This document shows positions 22,602 to 35,800 of a DNA stretch of 64,000 nt, one piece after another; the stretch's first letter is position 1, and each line of letters opens with the position of its first letter. The notes beneath the pieces are model-generated. The model was not told the DNA's origin. It did no database searches and saw nothing but the letters and a program-made list of their open reading frames with translations. This stretch comes from Plecoglossus altivelis (lineage: Eukaryota > Chordata > Actinopteri > Osmeriformes > Plecoglossidae), in contig BROE01000019.1 of NCBI GenBank assembly GCA_036571765.1, positions 3,088,722 to 3,152,721 on the forward strand. The letters are read 5' to 3'. The position numbers and the translations under genes are program-made.

Positions 22602-25600
22602 TTAACTTCGCGGGGAGAAAGTGATGTGATGCTTGGTGTCTGCGGTTCGAGGAGGGAGAACAGCAGAGTAGCGTTGGCCTGTGTTCCTCGGACAAGTGGG
22701 CCCCCGTTTCTCCACCGCCTGGGGATTCCCCTCAGACAGGGGCGCCGTGGATGCGTCGGTCGGCTCCTGTCCCTCTGCTTTCTGCGTGGATGGAGGAAGG
22801 TTACCGACGCCCTGCTGATTGGCTGCTTTCCTGTGCCGTTTGTCTCGGTGCGTCGGCTTGTCGTCGCGGTGCTTTGAGCTCCGGTCTTTTCTGCAGGAGA
22901 AACGACGTTTGTGAGGGTCTTCCCAATACTGTCGTGTTCTAAAAGTTCACTTTACATTGAACATATCAGAGATATCTTACTTGATTATTTCAAACTTCTT
23001 CTCGCGGTAGTAGGAACTTGTGTTCATCATGTACAGGAGTATCATGTCACATGCAAAGGCTCCCTGTAACAAATAGACATCAGACAAGGCCACAGCTTTT
23101 GGGACTGGATTGTGATCATGATGAGTAACTTAAAAAAAAAAGAGTAACTTTGTTTTCACATAAAGTCAGCCTTAAAAATGAACAGAGAACCATTACCATC
23201 TAGTGGTGACAGACTATACCACAGATAAGTTTGGAGCTAAATGCAATTCTTGCCATGCATACATGGATTCCAACATTTAAACTAGAACTTACTGCACCCA
23301 TCAAAGCGATTGCAGATCCAATGGCAATTAATGTAGGCACAATGTTGAACTTTCCAGCCTGAAAAACAAAGACGATCAAATATTCAGGACTGCTATATTA
23401 CTACTGGGGAGACAATCGATTAACAATAAAACAATCACTGACATACCCGTCCACTGATCATGATATCAAAGCGAATTCCGTACACTTTATACAAGGTTCG
23501 ATAGTCCTCCCCGGTTTCATCTTTAAAATATCTGGCATGTCTGGAAAACATACAACCCCACCAAAACAGGACCGATCAAGGATCGGTTTGGGTTGAAACA
23601 CCTCGCCTTCAAACCTATTTTACAGTGCATCTCTTACAGGCTCGTTCCATGAAGCATCTTTGAGGGGGACATGTACCTGAAGTTGTACCCGGATATGGCT
23701 GAGTTGTTTAAGCTCAAATCCAAACGAACAAAGTTGTATTCAGGGTTGCACCGAGAATAGTCCTTGTCCAAGTCACAGTTCCACTCGATCTGAATTCCAA
23801 TTGACCCACCCTGGAAGAAAAGTCCAGAATTCACAAACAGAACTGCACCTTGGGGGGTTTTTTGGCCAACGATGACCTGTGGTTTCAATTTACCTTCACA
23901 GCCATGTCCTGGAAGCTATTTCCTGTTAAGCTGACTACATCGCCAAGGCGAAATATGGGGCAGTAAGGATGATCGACTTTATCGTAGAGGCATCTCTTCA
24001 GATAGGTGTCATCACTGGTGTCAAGGACATTTGATCTGAAAGAGCACAGAGGGACAAGAGAAACTATAGTCTGAACCTGATCCGGTTTCTATGCAGTCAC
24101 TCTGCTAACATCCAGCCACCAGCATCATTCAGATAGATTCATTCAGTCATTTTGAGCAACAAACCCATTTCATTACTAAAACGTCCTTACTTAAGGGACT
24201 TGACATTTGAAACCTATTCAAATCATTCAAAATGATTTATTTTCGACACCATCCGTTACTGTAACTGAAATGTGTTGACACAAGACCAAGTTCTTCAAGC
24301 ATGAATGAATGAATGAATAAGCTTTGGTTAGACATGACAGCATTTCTGTCAAACAGCCTGAGAACTCGGTCAGCGTTCCGGTGGACTGAGCCTGTAGCGA
24401 CAGTAACCATGACGTGAGCGCACACAGGCTGAGCTGCCACCTGTCCAGAGCAGTGCCTGCTGTCAAGGGCATCTCAGATAACCGCCTCACTGTCTCAATG
24501 AGCACACAGCAGCACTGGCTGGGGGAGGTAGAGAGAGAGAGAGAGAGGGAGGGGGTGGCTTATAATAGAAGGGGATCTGTACCCTAACAGCCATTCAAAG
24601 CCGTTTTTAGAGCAGACGACACCCTTTCCCTCTCTGTTTCTCTCACTCGCCCATGCAGCGTGCAACATGTCGTGGTGTCTCTCTCTGATCTCTCCCACTT
24701 GAAACCACTCACAGCCACTTACTTGGAGAATTCAAATTTAGGAAACCGAATGAAGTTCTTGACGTAGACGGTGAAGTTTTCAGCCACGGCTAAGGAAGCC
24801 TCCCTGAAAATGAGAGAAACAGTAACCCAACCATATCTTAGACCAAAAGAAAATTCACGAGAGCTTTTCACTCAACAGGAAAGGCCACATTTTGATCTCC
24901 CCTTAAGATATGTCCAGACCAATCTACAGGTTTCAATCTTTGGTTATGGTGCAGGCAATCTATGGTGTGGACAAGTGGACAGTAGACCAGGAACACTAAA
25001 GACTATTGGTGAAAAGCTCCATCTGGATATGTTCTCACAAGGGTTTCCGTTGGTGTTCGACAGGACACCAGCCGTGTATCTCACAGGTCCCCGTATCATT
25101 GATGCAGAACCCAGTCTTTATTCCTGCAAAAGAACGCTGTTGTCATGCATAAGAAAGTGGAACTGTTTAGTCGAAAGCAATCATAACAGTCACTGTAGGG
25201 CAATTTAAATGGAATAAAACCTGTGTATGGATCCCATGCATCGTATACACTAAAGACAAGCATGACGAAGGAGTGAAATGTTGGTATTTGACAACCCTGT
25301 CTTTACCATGGCCTGCTTTCACAGCTTGGCCCTCTTCACAGTCATCATTGTTTACACAAAGGCCGTCTGGCACCTTGGGGCTCTGGAAAGCAGAATGCCA
25401 GGCTATGATGTTTACACTTGGTGAATATCAAGTTCATGTCGTAGATCACATTGTGGGTCTTCGCTGACATTGGCATGAACTGTATCTACTCCACAGCTCC
25501 ATATATTAACTGAGATTAACCGGACACGGCGAAAATCATGTCAACACATCGTGTGCTGGCTGCTCCAGCGTTATGTACCTCAAATGAGTGGTTTTGTTTG

Positions 25601-27200
25601 CTTTGCCTTTTATGGTAATAGTTACCGCTGTTGTTGTGGTTAACTCACCTCGGCACAGAATCCAAGTCTCTGATTTGGGGTCTCTACGTAGTTCGTAACG
25701 ATGAAGAACACTTGCTCACCCTAAAAATACAACAACAAGCGTACACATACATGGATCATCCATAAGCACAGTTCAGTTTAGGACTCGTAGCTGTAAAATT
25801 GATTTCATTTAGCGTCATTAGCTTGACAGAGCCGAATATGTACAGGAAATTTAATTTCACTGCCAACATTGGCCAGCCAAAGTGTAGATGCGCTACATTC
25901 GTCCGAGCGTCGGGGAAAACTGACATCTTTTTGATCCAACAGAACGGACTGAATTCTGTATGCTGCGAGAGAAGGGTCCAATGCTGACACCATTGTTTAG
26001 AGACCCCCTACCACAGTATGTGATGGAGTGGACAAGCAAACAGAAAATAAGGGGTTAAAGATTGGGGTTGCTGGAAGCCTCACCTGTGGTGGCATGACAT
26101 AATCCTCCGCACCCCAAAGGTGAAGTCCAGACACTGAGTTGTTGGTCAAGGCAACACCTTTGAGTTTGGTGATGACTGAGCTCTGACAAGTATCTTCCTT
26201 CTCTTGGTATCCTTTCTTAACCACAAACACCCATCTAAGAACGGAAAGATGAACAAAAAACGTTTCTAAAAACCCTTTTCGATAATATCTTGTAGATTCT
26301 CTATGTACGGAGTAGGCTGTATGAAACCACAACGACACGTTTATACAATGTAAATTTAGTATGCTGTCGGATGTGCAGGAACAAGTTCGGTTTAGGGTTA
26401 GTTGGTGATCTAATGTATCAAAAAAGTTGCCATTTATGTGAGATAATCTACAGCTGGACAACCAAATAGAGTTCAAAATAACGCATAAAATGTCAGTGGA
26501 GCCCAATGAGTAGAATGAAACGAATGCGAGAGCTATGCAACAAACGGGACAACTGCTTAATACACATGTGTCGATGGCGTTCAAACATCAACTGGGACAT
26601 TAGCTAATGTTTATCTTGTAATTATCATTAGCTTAGTGAAAGACTAATGATGCAACCTTCAGAATCTAACATAGAAGATTTCACATTTCCTTGAGGGAGT
26701 TGAAGACACGCTTCAAGTAGCGTGTCTTAATTGGAGTCAATTAATCATTTTACAACTCCACAAGAATACTAGGACGAAGCACACATCTTGTCAAATGTAT
26801 TTACGCTTCAATTAAAAAAACAAATCATGACCATAATTTGTAGCAAGTTTGTTGAAGGTGTTATTGTATGCAGCTGACACAAGGACGACACAATCTTCCG
26901 AAACATTTGACAAGGTTAAACTAGCCTACGGAAGAGATAGACGCGCTTAACAGTTTAATACTGGACGGATTTTGGCAATTGTATAGATCCTAAACTAGAA
27001 TTTCTACAGTAATACATTTAACTACGGCTCAAAGAGCTTTGCATAGAAATAGTTCAACCTTACCCGATTAAGTATCCCAGTATGGCCAATTGATAGAGTC
27101 TAAATAATATTCCAACTTTCTTATTTTCGGCGATTACATATTTTTCTGTCTTGTAATTCAGGAGAGAGAAAAAAAACATTCCCATAGAAGGTCCAGCCAT
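22602..27200 (-). CDS. P2RX5: P2X purinoceptor, best P2RX5, complete (12 exons, 469 aa)
   Basis: Trimeric ATP-gated cation channel of the plasma membrane. Exons in gene order: 27200-27064, 26234-26084, 25720-25649, 25382-25307, 25123-25039, 24803-24723, 24035-23894, 23810-23677, 23540-23447, 23358-23293, 23063-22981, 22890-22602 (stop TAA). All introns are GT..AG with consistent phases. TM1 is near residues 33-53. ATP-contact residues are visible as the two Lys in ITKLKGVALTN, NFR in SGYNFRH and Lys in RTLYKVYGIRFD. The ten conserved ectodomain cysteines are present, plus one extra Cys just after TM1 (KEDTCQSS). TM2 is encoded by exons 10 and 11, followed by the YXXXK membrane-retention motif (YYREK) and a long basic, low-complexity tail. 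NYKTEKYVIAENKKVG at the N-terminus and the EMC6 neighbour favour P2RX5; the fish-specific P2X8-type paralogue is the main alternative. Confidence 0.92.
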
Positions 27201-28561
27201 TCCACTTGCTGCAACGCCCGGTGACACCGCGTCCTAAACTGAACAGTGACCAGAGCAGCCAGACTTATTTGTCCAGTTCGAAGTGTGCTGCCTACATTTT
27301 GAAACGATTGATACATAGGTTGCACGTTCGTAGAGAAGAGTGTATTGGAACTGCTAAGAAACTAGATGAAAATGTTGAATAACAAAGAATTTTCTGGTGG
27401 TTTAACCTATAGGCCTGCATTTATTTTTTTTGCAGGAATAAACGTGTACTCCTCATCTGTCGCCTTTATACGAAGAGCTTGTCGAGTCTCTCCGATCAGG
27501 ACTTTTTTTATTGACAATCAGGCTTATTTTCATTCATTTTGGGGTCACTTAAAACAAGATCCGTAACCTACACACCTCAGTTGAAATAGAACATCTACTG
27601 ATGACTGACAGTAAAGTAAAAATAGTCTCCGCTACCCGACACTCCCTTGTACGTCTTCTGAGTTGTAGGCTATCTTGAGGCTACTTTGACAACGAATTTG
27701 ACCTGTCTGCGAATCTGGTTCCCTACTTTTCTCTCTAGTTCCTTGTCTAACTGCCTGAGAGGCAAGTTCAACACACTAAGACACGGATTATTCACATGCG
27801 AGACCCTCTTCACAGATAATCAACAACAAACTAACGATTAAAAACGTTATTGTATGTTTTAAGATTGTACCTTTACTTCTCCTGTAGAACATACAGTAGG
27901 GATTTGAGTGCAAGATGCACTGCAAATACTTTTTATACCGTTCTCTGTCTTCTAAGATCTATTTTTGTCACAATAGTCCCTGATAATGTTTGTGGTAAGC
28001 AAATGGAATTCGTATTTTCAAAGTCTTCCAAGTTGCCTCGGTTAAGTATAGAAACATGAGATACGTGACATGCATCCCTAAAATGCGTATCCATTGCATT
28101 AATATAGGTGATTAGTAGTGTAACTACTGAGGCATTGCAATATAAAAGCTTATTGAAGTTGTTGGTTGTTCAAGTAAATGTACCTTTCCAGTTGGCCCAA
28201 ATACATTTACTAAAACAGACTCATAGCTGTAATTGCAAGTATATGCATCTATATTCTGACCTCAATGTGCCTTAATGGATATCACTGACAAACTGTCAAT
28301 GTGGTCCTGTCAAGTCTTCATAGAGCAGTGGAAATGATCCGAAAACACCTAGTATGTTGTGTATACGAACTAACATAAATTGTAAGTAGACAAGTTTAAT
28401 TTCCCCAAGCACAGACAAAAACTTCCGCTTACAACAAATCAAGTGGGATGTTATTTAATGGTGACAATTCTGTGAATACAACTTTTGAGCAGCATATGTA
28501 TTCAAATGTCAAAGGATAAAAATTGTGGCAAAAGGCAAACAAGGAGATAACATTTCACATC
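27201..28561. other. Spacer between P2RX5 promoter and ubiquitin gene 3' end
   Basis: AT-rich DNA holding the P2RX5 5' flank on its left side. No TATA box, CpG-rich block, coding exon or tandem repeat was recognised. Confidence 0.5.
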
Positions 28562-28567
28562 TTTATT
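28562..28567 (-). promoter_or_regulatory. UBB: Poly(A) signal of the ubiquitin gene
   Basis: TTTATT on the + strand, AATAAA on the minus strand, 70 bp after the ubiquitin stop codon. Confidence 0.7.
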
Positions 28568-28636
28568 TTTAACAATTAGGCTTCAAAATGATATAAAAAG
28601 AACAGATTAAGAAATAAGAAACTTTGGTTTGGACAT

Positions 28637-28873
<237 letters not shown>

Positions 28874-29474
28874 TCAACCTTAAAAATACAAAAGGAACAT
28901 TCATTAAAATTAAATTTTAAAGAATACATGTGATTGGCATCATAAAACTCCAGAAAGTGCTGATCAAATGTATTACTTTAGATTATGTAGAAATGACAAA
29001 CCAACGGAACCCGACGTTGTAGGCTAAACTACAAATTAAGTAATCCCTCAAGCGCCATTTTAGACAGCCAAGCTAGCTACCAGGCTATGGCTACCACTCC
29101 CATGTTAGTCATACAGTTCTTTGTACAGATAATGGAGGGTTAGCGTTAACATGACTACGCAATACGTAGGTCGGTTAAATATTAAAACAATTGAAAATGA
29201 AGCAACGTAAAGCATCTACAATGATAAAAATCGGATCGGAGTTTTAATTCACATTCAGTACGGACATTTTGGCTACTTAGATCTATAGAAAACACAGTAC
29301 TTACAGCTGTATTAGCCAAATACTAATACTGTACAGGTCTAGCCTACTTCAGCGTATGTCTAGGTTAAATAATTGTAATCGGAAGAGAACCCTAATATGA
29401 AATCCCGAACGAGAATTGTTACATTTGATTAAACAAGTATATTGTTAAAAAAGGACTAAAAAAAACCCACTTAC

Positions 29475-29870
29475 GGTACGTTGAGTGATAGAAAGTTGTT
29501 CAGTTCTGAAACTACCTTTCCAACGTCAGGGAAGTATAATATATACTAAGCGGATGTGGTGACGTACGTTACAATATCCATCCGCTTCTGAAAAGAGTGC
29601 GTTTACTCTGTCGATTTATTTCAGTGTGTCACAAAACAGTATAATTTAATAGAGCTTCATAAAAACTTTTAAAGACAGAATATGATCCAATAAATTGATC
29701 CCAACAAGTATAAGATACATTTAAAAATGTTGAACTTTGTGGCGGAATGATTTGTTGTGCGACGTCTCTAGAATGTGCTAGAACGACAAAGAACATGAGC
29801 ACACTTCTAAGTGTCTGATTGGACGCTTATGTTGTTTGTTTGGACAGCGATTGGCTGGTTTCGTATCACC
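29475..29870 (-). promoter_or_regulatory. UBB: UBB promoter and non-coding first exon
   Basis: On the minus strand, a TATA-like box (TATATAT, about 29540-29547) lies 30-70 bp before a short exon ending at donor 29475|29474. About 220 bp further upstream an imperfect heat-shock element is visible (29765-29783; minus strand TTCTAGCACATTCTAGA, with alternating TTC and near-GAA units). Two inverted CCAAT boxes (ATTGG on the + strand) lie at about 29818-29822 and 29850-29854. Heat-inducible ubiquitin promoters are established for polyubiquitin genes; this assignment rests on motifs only. Confidence 0.6.
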
Positions 29871-31751
29871 ATGTGTGACGTTTAACCCGTGAGCATATTT
29901 TTTCATTTTCAACTGTATCTGGTTAGTTTAAATGAAATAACATTTATTCAATCTTACTTTACATCGCACTTAAAACACAGGATATTTGCCCATCTTTCTA
30001 GTTAAGAACCTTTAGAAGCCATGTGCCTTACAGTGGATCTATTACCAACGGCCACTAAACCCGATAAATACATCAACAAACGTGCCAGGCAACAGATGGA
30101 CACGTGTTAGTGAAACATATGCTACCAGCTGGTGTGTCTGCAGGCAGGGGAAAGTAGGTCATGCTAAAACCTGAATCTGTGTAACCTCCCAGCCATTGTA
30201 TACTCGGTAACTTGACGAAACTCTAACTGGATATAGTCAGTGGCTACATTTTTGAAGAACTTGTGTTTAATCAAAATGATCTGTAATGGCAACTTCGAAA
30301 ACTTTAATGAAAAATAGCTTATTGAAATTTGAAACATTAGTTCGATTTGGTAGGTGACCCCGCAAACGTTTGACAGACCACACCTCCATTTGTTTTGTTT
30401 TATATTGATATAAAAGGGAGTACTACTCTCAATGAGAGTAGCTTGTGATACATTTTCCATTTCCACATGTCCAAAGTTCATTCATCTCTAACGAATGTCG
30501 TGTCATCATTAACTAAGCAAGGGTATATTGGGAAATACAGTGCCCTCTGTTCTCCTTGTCATACTGCACCGTCAGGGCTAGTTAAGGGCTAAATGATGAA
30601 TTCCCCAAGCAGGAAAAACAGCTGGTGCCAGATTATCCAGACTACCTGGTAGAGCCAGTTTTATTCCAGAGGGTTCGTACAAAAATAACAGTGTTTTCTG
30701 TGTTAAAATAGTCTCATGCCACGTTTCATAGATGAGAGATGGGTGGGTGGGATAGGACTTATGACATGGGTAGACTGATGAACAAGCAGTTATTTATAGT
30801 CACACTGATTTGGCTTTGAGGCTTCACAGTTTAAATGTGTCATGTCCTTAAAGGGAACTTTGTTGAAGTTTAGCCCACCAAGGGATCCTGTTTACTTGTA
30901 AAATTGCTCCTCATTTGAGGCCCTTGTTGCCATTATACATTTGACGGATGGTAAGAAATAATAAGTACCATAGAAGTGTTACTGTATTTCTTATTTCCTG
31001 GTATGCTATTGAGGGCAAGGAGTGGTCACAGTTTAGTCAACAGTATTCTCATACTAATATGCACTGTAGCTTGCCTCTCATGTGACAAGCGCATGATGTC
31101 CACGTCAGACTTGACTCAAGACTGGGTTGAGCCTCAGTGGAATGTGTTTGCATCAATAAATCTGCTGTACTTTGCACCAGCTGTTTATTATTAGGAGCGA
31201 GTGTCCCACAAACAACTTAACTGTATAAAAGCCCCTTTCAAGCAGCCGTGAGGACAAAATGAAAATGAACATGGTTGATTTGGTAACCCAATGAAGTACG
31301 ACACAAACATATAGAACGCGAGAGAATAATCATATTCAATGCTTTGGTTAGATCCAGGGGCTGGCAACAGTGGGATATAAAAATTGTTTTAAAGACAGTA
31401 GCGTACTCAAGTTTCTGTCCCAGCAAACGCCCAATACCAACGCCTGGTGTGGGTGGGGCTCTTCTGGCAACTCCTAGCGAATATATTATTTTGCTTTTAA
31501 TTTACACAAACGTAGTTAAGGTGTGGCAGAAATAGGCAAATGTAATGCATCAACAAGTTTTGGGTCAAACTGTCATCTGCCGTAGGGCCTTTCACGGGTA
31601 TTACATGTGATCAAAACTGGAATAGTTGGAACGCTTCTCGCTATTGAGTTCGCCGAAACGGGACTGTGGCAGAAGGCGTGTAGGGACCAGATTACAATCG
31701 AACAGGCTATGCACTGCCAGCACATCTAAAGTTGATCGTTTTCCATACAAG
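29871..31751. other. Divergent spacer between UBB and CENPV
   Basis: This region holds the upstream flank of UBB (-) and the CENPV promoter and 5'UTR (+). An open frame from 31626 runs in frame into CENPV but opens with TTG and lacks an upstream ATG, so it is read as 5'UTR. A small 9-bp-arm palindrome (CTACTCTCA/TGAGAGTAG) lies at 30424-30442. Nothing else was recognised. Confidence 0.45.
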
Positions 31752-32544
31752 ATGGAGAAAGCTCGTATAAAGCACACAGGAGGATGCCATTGTGGGGCTG
31801 TAAGATTTGAAGTGTGGCATTATCCAGACATCATAGTTTTCGATTGCAAGTATGACTGACTTAAAACAACGATTCAAACAGTCCCGTCACATTTTCATGC
31901 CTATAGTAATTGTATCTGCATTTTAGTTCTTATTTAAACACGAGGCTATTATGACTTACAAACCTTGTTTTTTTTTTCTACAGCTGTAGCATTTGCACAA
32001 AAAAGCAGAACCGTCATTTTATCGTGGCCCAACAATACTTTACACTCTTACAGGTATAATATAGCAAATGTAAACGATACTAGAAAATACTATCATGAAT
32101 GGATTGTTAAAGAATAAACTAACCAATGGATCCTATTCATTGCAGGGGTTGGATCGTTTGACCACGTACACATTCAACACCCACACCGCCAAGCACACAT
32201 TCTGCAGTATATGTGGCGTTCAGAGTTTCTACACCCCACGCTCTAATCCGGATGGATACGGTAAGAACCACCGTGGGTTGACGATACCCGGTGCGTTTGT
32301 TTGTCTAACACTATACAGGAAGTCCTCTTTTGTTTGTTGATCAGATCAGTTCTCTATAATGTTGTCAACCGTGTTTGTATCTGCTGTGTTCCCTCTAGGT
32401 ATAGCTCCACACTGTCTGGACCCTGGTACCGTCTGCAGTGTGACATTAGAGAGGTTCTGTGGTGAGACCTGGGAGGAGAGCATGCAGAATCACAAGACTA
32501 TCAGGGGCATGTCCCAACCTGTACAAGACAGCTCTCACGATTGA
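31752..32544 (+). CDS. CENPV: CENPV, short form with GFA-type zinc domain (4 exons, 142 aa)
   Basis: Centromere protein V homologue; the mammalian protein associates with kinetochores and microtubules and contains a zinc-binding fold of the glutathione-dependent formaldehyde-activating (GFA) family. Exons: 31752-31849, 31984-32053, 32146-32260, 32399-32544 (TGA); splice sites are GT..AG and phases agree. Zinc-ligand clusters are visible as CHCG (residues 12-15), CNCSIC across the exon 1-2 junction and FCSICG in exon 3. YTFNTHTAKHTFC, GVQSFYTPRSNPDGYG, IAPHCLDPGTV and HKTIRGMS match the mammalian domain. The long Ala/Pro-rich N-terminal region of mammalian CENPV is absent; ATG 31752 is the first ATG in frame. 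The gene is convergent with PIGL, 319 bp between stop codons. Confidence 0.9.
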
Positions 32545-32863
32545 AAACAACTCAAATCTAACTTGAATTCCCAATATTATGATCACATGTGATAATGACA
32601 ACATTGGTATATCTGTTATTAATTGGAAGTAATATAAACTTTATTGATAATCATATTGACACAGACCTATTGTCTGAAAATTTCAAGTTAATATTTGAGT
32701 CCTTGTAGTTAGCCGGTTATAACAATCATGTATAAAACTAAGTGCAAACAGATTTAAGGCATTACATTCAAACTCATTCATTCTAGTCATTTGGCCAATA
32801 CTGTCAACCAAGTGACTCACAACCAGTGCATGAAATATTGGAGGCAATGACACAGCAGATCTT
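32545..32863. other. Convergent CENPV/PIGL 3' spacer
   Basis: Both 3'UTRs must end here or overlap. I see no canonical AATAAA on either strand in these 319 bp, so the cleavage signals are variant or lie inside the opposite gene. Confidence 0.5.
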
Positions 32864-35800
32864 TTAATACATCTTCACATGTTTTGGCTCTTGCGGAATG
32901 ACGTCGAAGGTGTTGACAAGCATGTAGCGCGAAAATAGAATGTACAGGTGACGAAACCACAGGAGTTGGGTGCGGTGACATAACATGGCCCTCTGAAGAA
33001 TGGAGAGAAAAAAGATTTGTTGTGTACAAATTTATCATACTGGTTTTTTTTGTTTGTTTCTGTAGGTCAGAGCAACAGTTTTACAAGCAAAGACATACTG
33101 TTCTCTAGCTCATACCTGGTGTATGTACTTTCTTTACCTTGGCTAAGCTATCTGCATGTAACAGTATTAGGGACAGCAACATGTGTTTATATCCATGTTC
33201 CTAGTAGTAGGTGAAGTGTATTCAGTAGCGGATAAACGATGTCTATTTGGAGTAGGGTGATGGATGCTTATAGGCTCACCTTGGCTTGCTGGTACCCCTG
33301 GGGGCCAATGATACAGCAGAGTTGGGAGGGGAGGAGCCAGCTGATAGGGACGTCCAGGAAGGAAAGGTACTTCCTTAGAATGCCAATGGTTAACAGGGAC
33401 AGGACACGGCAATCTGTGAGGGACCAGAGAGATCCAATGAACTTCAGGGCCGTTAAGGTCAACAAAACCATCAACTAGCTGGGCCATTCATATACGTTCA
33501 ACAAGCAGATAGCTTCACAAAATGTATTAAACGTACACAACTGTATGTCAGTGTAATAATAGTTATGAAAACAAACGTCCACTTCATGTCCATTCAACAT
33601 GAAAATGAAGATGTCTGTGGCTTGTTTCCATGTCAATTGAAAAGGAAACGTAAGCCGTTTGTGGCTTGTCTGGCATTTAATACCAGATTGTGAGACGAGA
33701 GAAAGTAAAGTAAAATAGGCTTTAGGTAAGCTAAAATGAGTGGGGAGCCACAGTCCAACTTAGAATCACATTGTAGCTTATCTCAAGATAATACCAGATA
33801 AGACCCATGTGAGAACTACCCGTTAATGCCTAGTCAAGTAATAAGGTTAACCCAGCACTGCTTTGACAGAGGTTATCACTGTACAATGAGAGCATGGATC
33901 GTTAGTCACGTTTGTTTTTGCTTAGTGACTGTTTGGTTTGTCATGAAATGCTAGGAGTTTCTTTATGTCATACATAAATAATTCAAGTAAACAGAATAAA
34001 TGGTCAAAAGCATGTGACACAGTGTTCAGTGGAATCTTGATTTTAGCTCTCAGTTTATCCACAACATGGAGATGCAACCGTGTGCAAATATGACATCATG
34101 CTGGTGACCAGGCCATGGAAATCTCCCTAAAATGTATAACCACAGTATAGTTTGTCAATTCTTGTTGCCAAATGGAAGTTGTAGTGTCTCAAACAGAAGA
34201 CTAGTCACCCTTAAAGGGTCACTGACAGATTGTTTATTAACAGGATAATGTGGAGAGCTGTGTGCATCCATCTGCTGGATTACAGATGTGGCAATTAGAG
34301 AACTACAAACGAAGGATTATTGAACATATTCCATAGATTCAGAATATGAATGCCTTAGATAATGAGCCAATCGTGTTAGTTGGGTTTTACTGCCACGGTC
34401 TACCTGAATTCAAAATGGGTAACAATCATTTTAAACAGTAGAGGGCGCTTTTTACTTATGAATGTGACAACAAGCAATTTGTTTCGTACGTGTCAATTAC
34501 AACATCAAATATGATTAAATGTAATCAATATGTAATTAAAACCATTTGTGTCACACACAGCATCTTGCACAGGTATAATACCTCTAGTATTTCAAAAGAG
34601 CTTAATTACATACATTATGGAGGTTTTAAACTCACCATCTGGTATTTTCCCAGCAGAAACAAGGTAGCTGTTGGTAAAAGGAAAATGAACACATCGCAAA
34701 ACAATCGTCAATGATTTGTTCGTGGTATCTGACCAGGGAAATGATGTGGACTCATAGATACGATATCATATGATCATCCCAATAAATATTCCTTGGCCAC
34801 AATTCAAGTAGGCCATAGGTTATCCTATGTCAAATATCATAAAAGACCTGGTAAATTAGCAGTAGGGCAATCAAATACTACAATAAAAGAAAAGCAGTGT
34901 GACTGTTACTGACAGACGTCAGAGAGCAGCGTGAGAAGTGCTAAACATGATAGCTGCTCCTCGTTACAACAAATGCTTGATGTAGACAGGATGTGCCAGT
35001 TCACGCTTGCTGCAGAAAAGGTTTTCTGCCAAAAAAAAACCTGCTGCTGCCAGAGAACAGCATGGACCGTCCTCCTGCGTAAGTTCTTATTCAAGACCAA
35101 ACTGATGCAATTCAGAGGGCTCTGTCTATGCTCACTCGCATGCTTTTTCTGTCTTATGTTTGTACTCTGGGATCTAAGTGCAACTCCGCAGCAAACTCTG
35201 GTGCCAGGCAAAGAAAACTGAGAAAGCATCAGATATGGGCGCAGACCAACTGGGAATCTAGGGATTTCTTTTGCACAACAGTTCCACTCTTATCCTGAGT
35301 TGAGGACTAGAGATAGGAAGACAGCCAGCGGCTCGTCACAGAGGGGTAGAGAATCCTAAAGCACTCGTTAATGAAGACGTCTGTAGACTGATGAAGACTG
35401 TATCTCACGAGGCAACGCGGAGAGAAAACCCTTTTCTTGTTTCGCATCTATCTGATGCAACGGACTTGGCTGGAGCCTGCATCCCAGTGAGATCTTCTAA
35501 CCTAACCCCCCTATGAGGGGGGTTCACTGGGGTTCTCTAAGAGCAGCGGCGGGCGCTGGAGTCTGGATGAGAACAACATCTCAGAAATGCAACAGATGAA
35601 TTATGCAAAACCGTCGATGTGTGTGTGTGATTGAGGACAGAGAGCGCGAGGGGGAGAGAGAAGGCGTTTTGAGGGAAGGGGTGTTGATCTATGCCAGGAC
35701 ATTCAGCATGTGGTGTTTGCACTTTATAATTATGAAGTCTAGGAATGCAGCACACATGATTGAATCTTCAGAGCTGGTTCAAGATTCAGCGACAACAACA

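Noticed and set aside
25997..26584. 195-codon minus-strand frame
   Set aside because: Only 26084-26234 is a real P2RX5 exon; the rest is intron read-through.
22602..27200. P2RX4 or P2RX1 identity
   Set aside because: The N-terminus (NYKTEKYVIAENKKVG) and EMC6 linkage fit P2RX5; a fish P2X8-type paralogue remains possible.
31626..31751. N-terminal extension of CENPV
   Set aside because: The frame opens with TTG, not ATG; the first ATG in frame is 31752.
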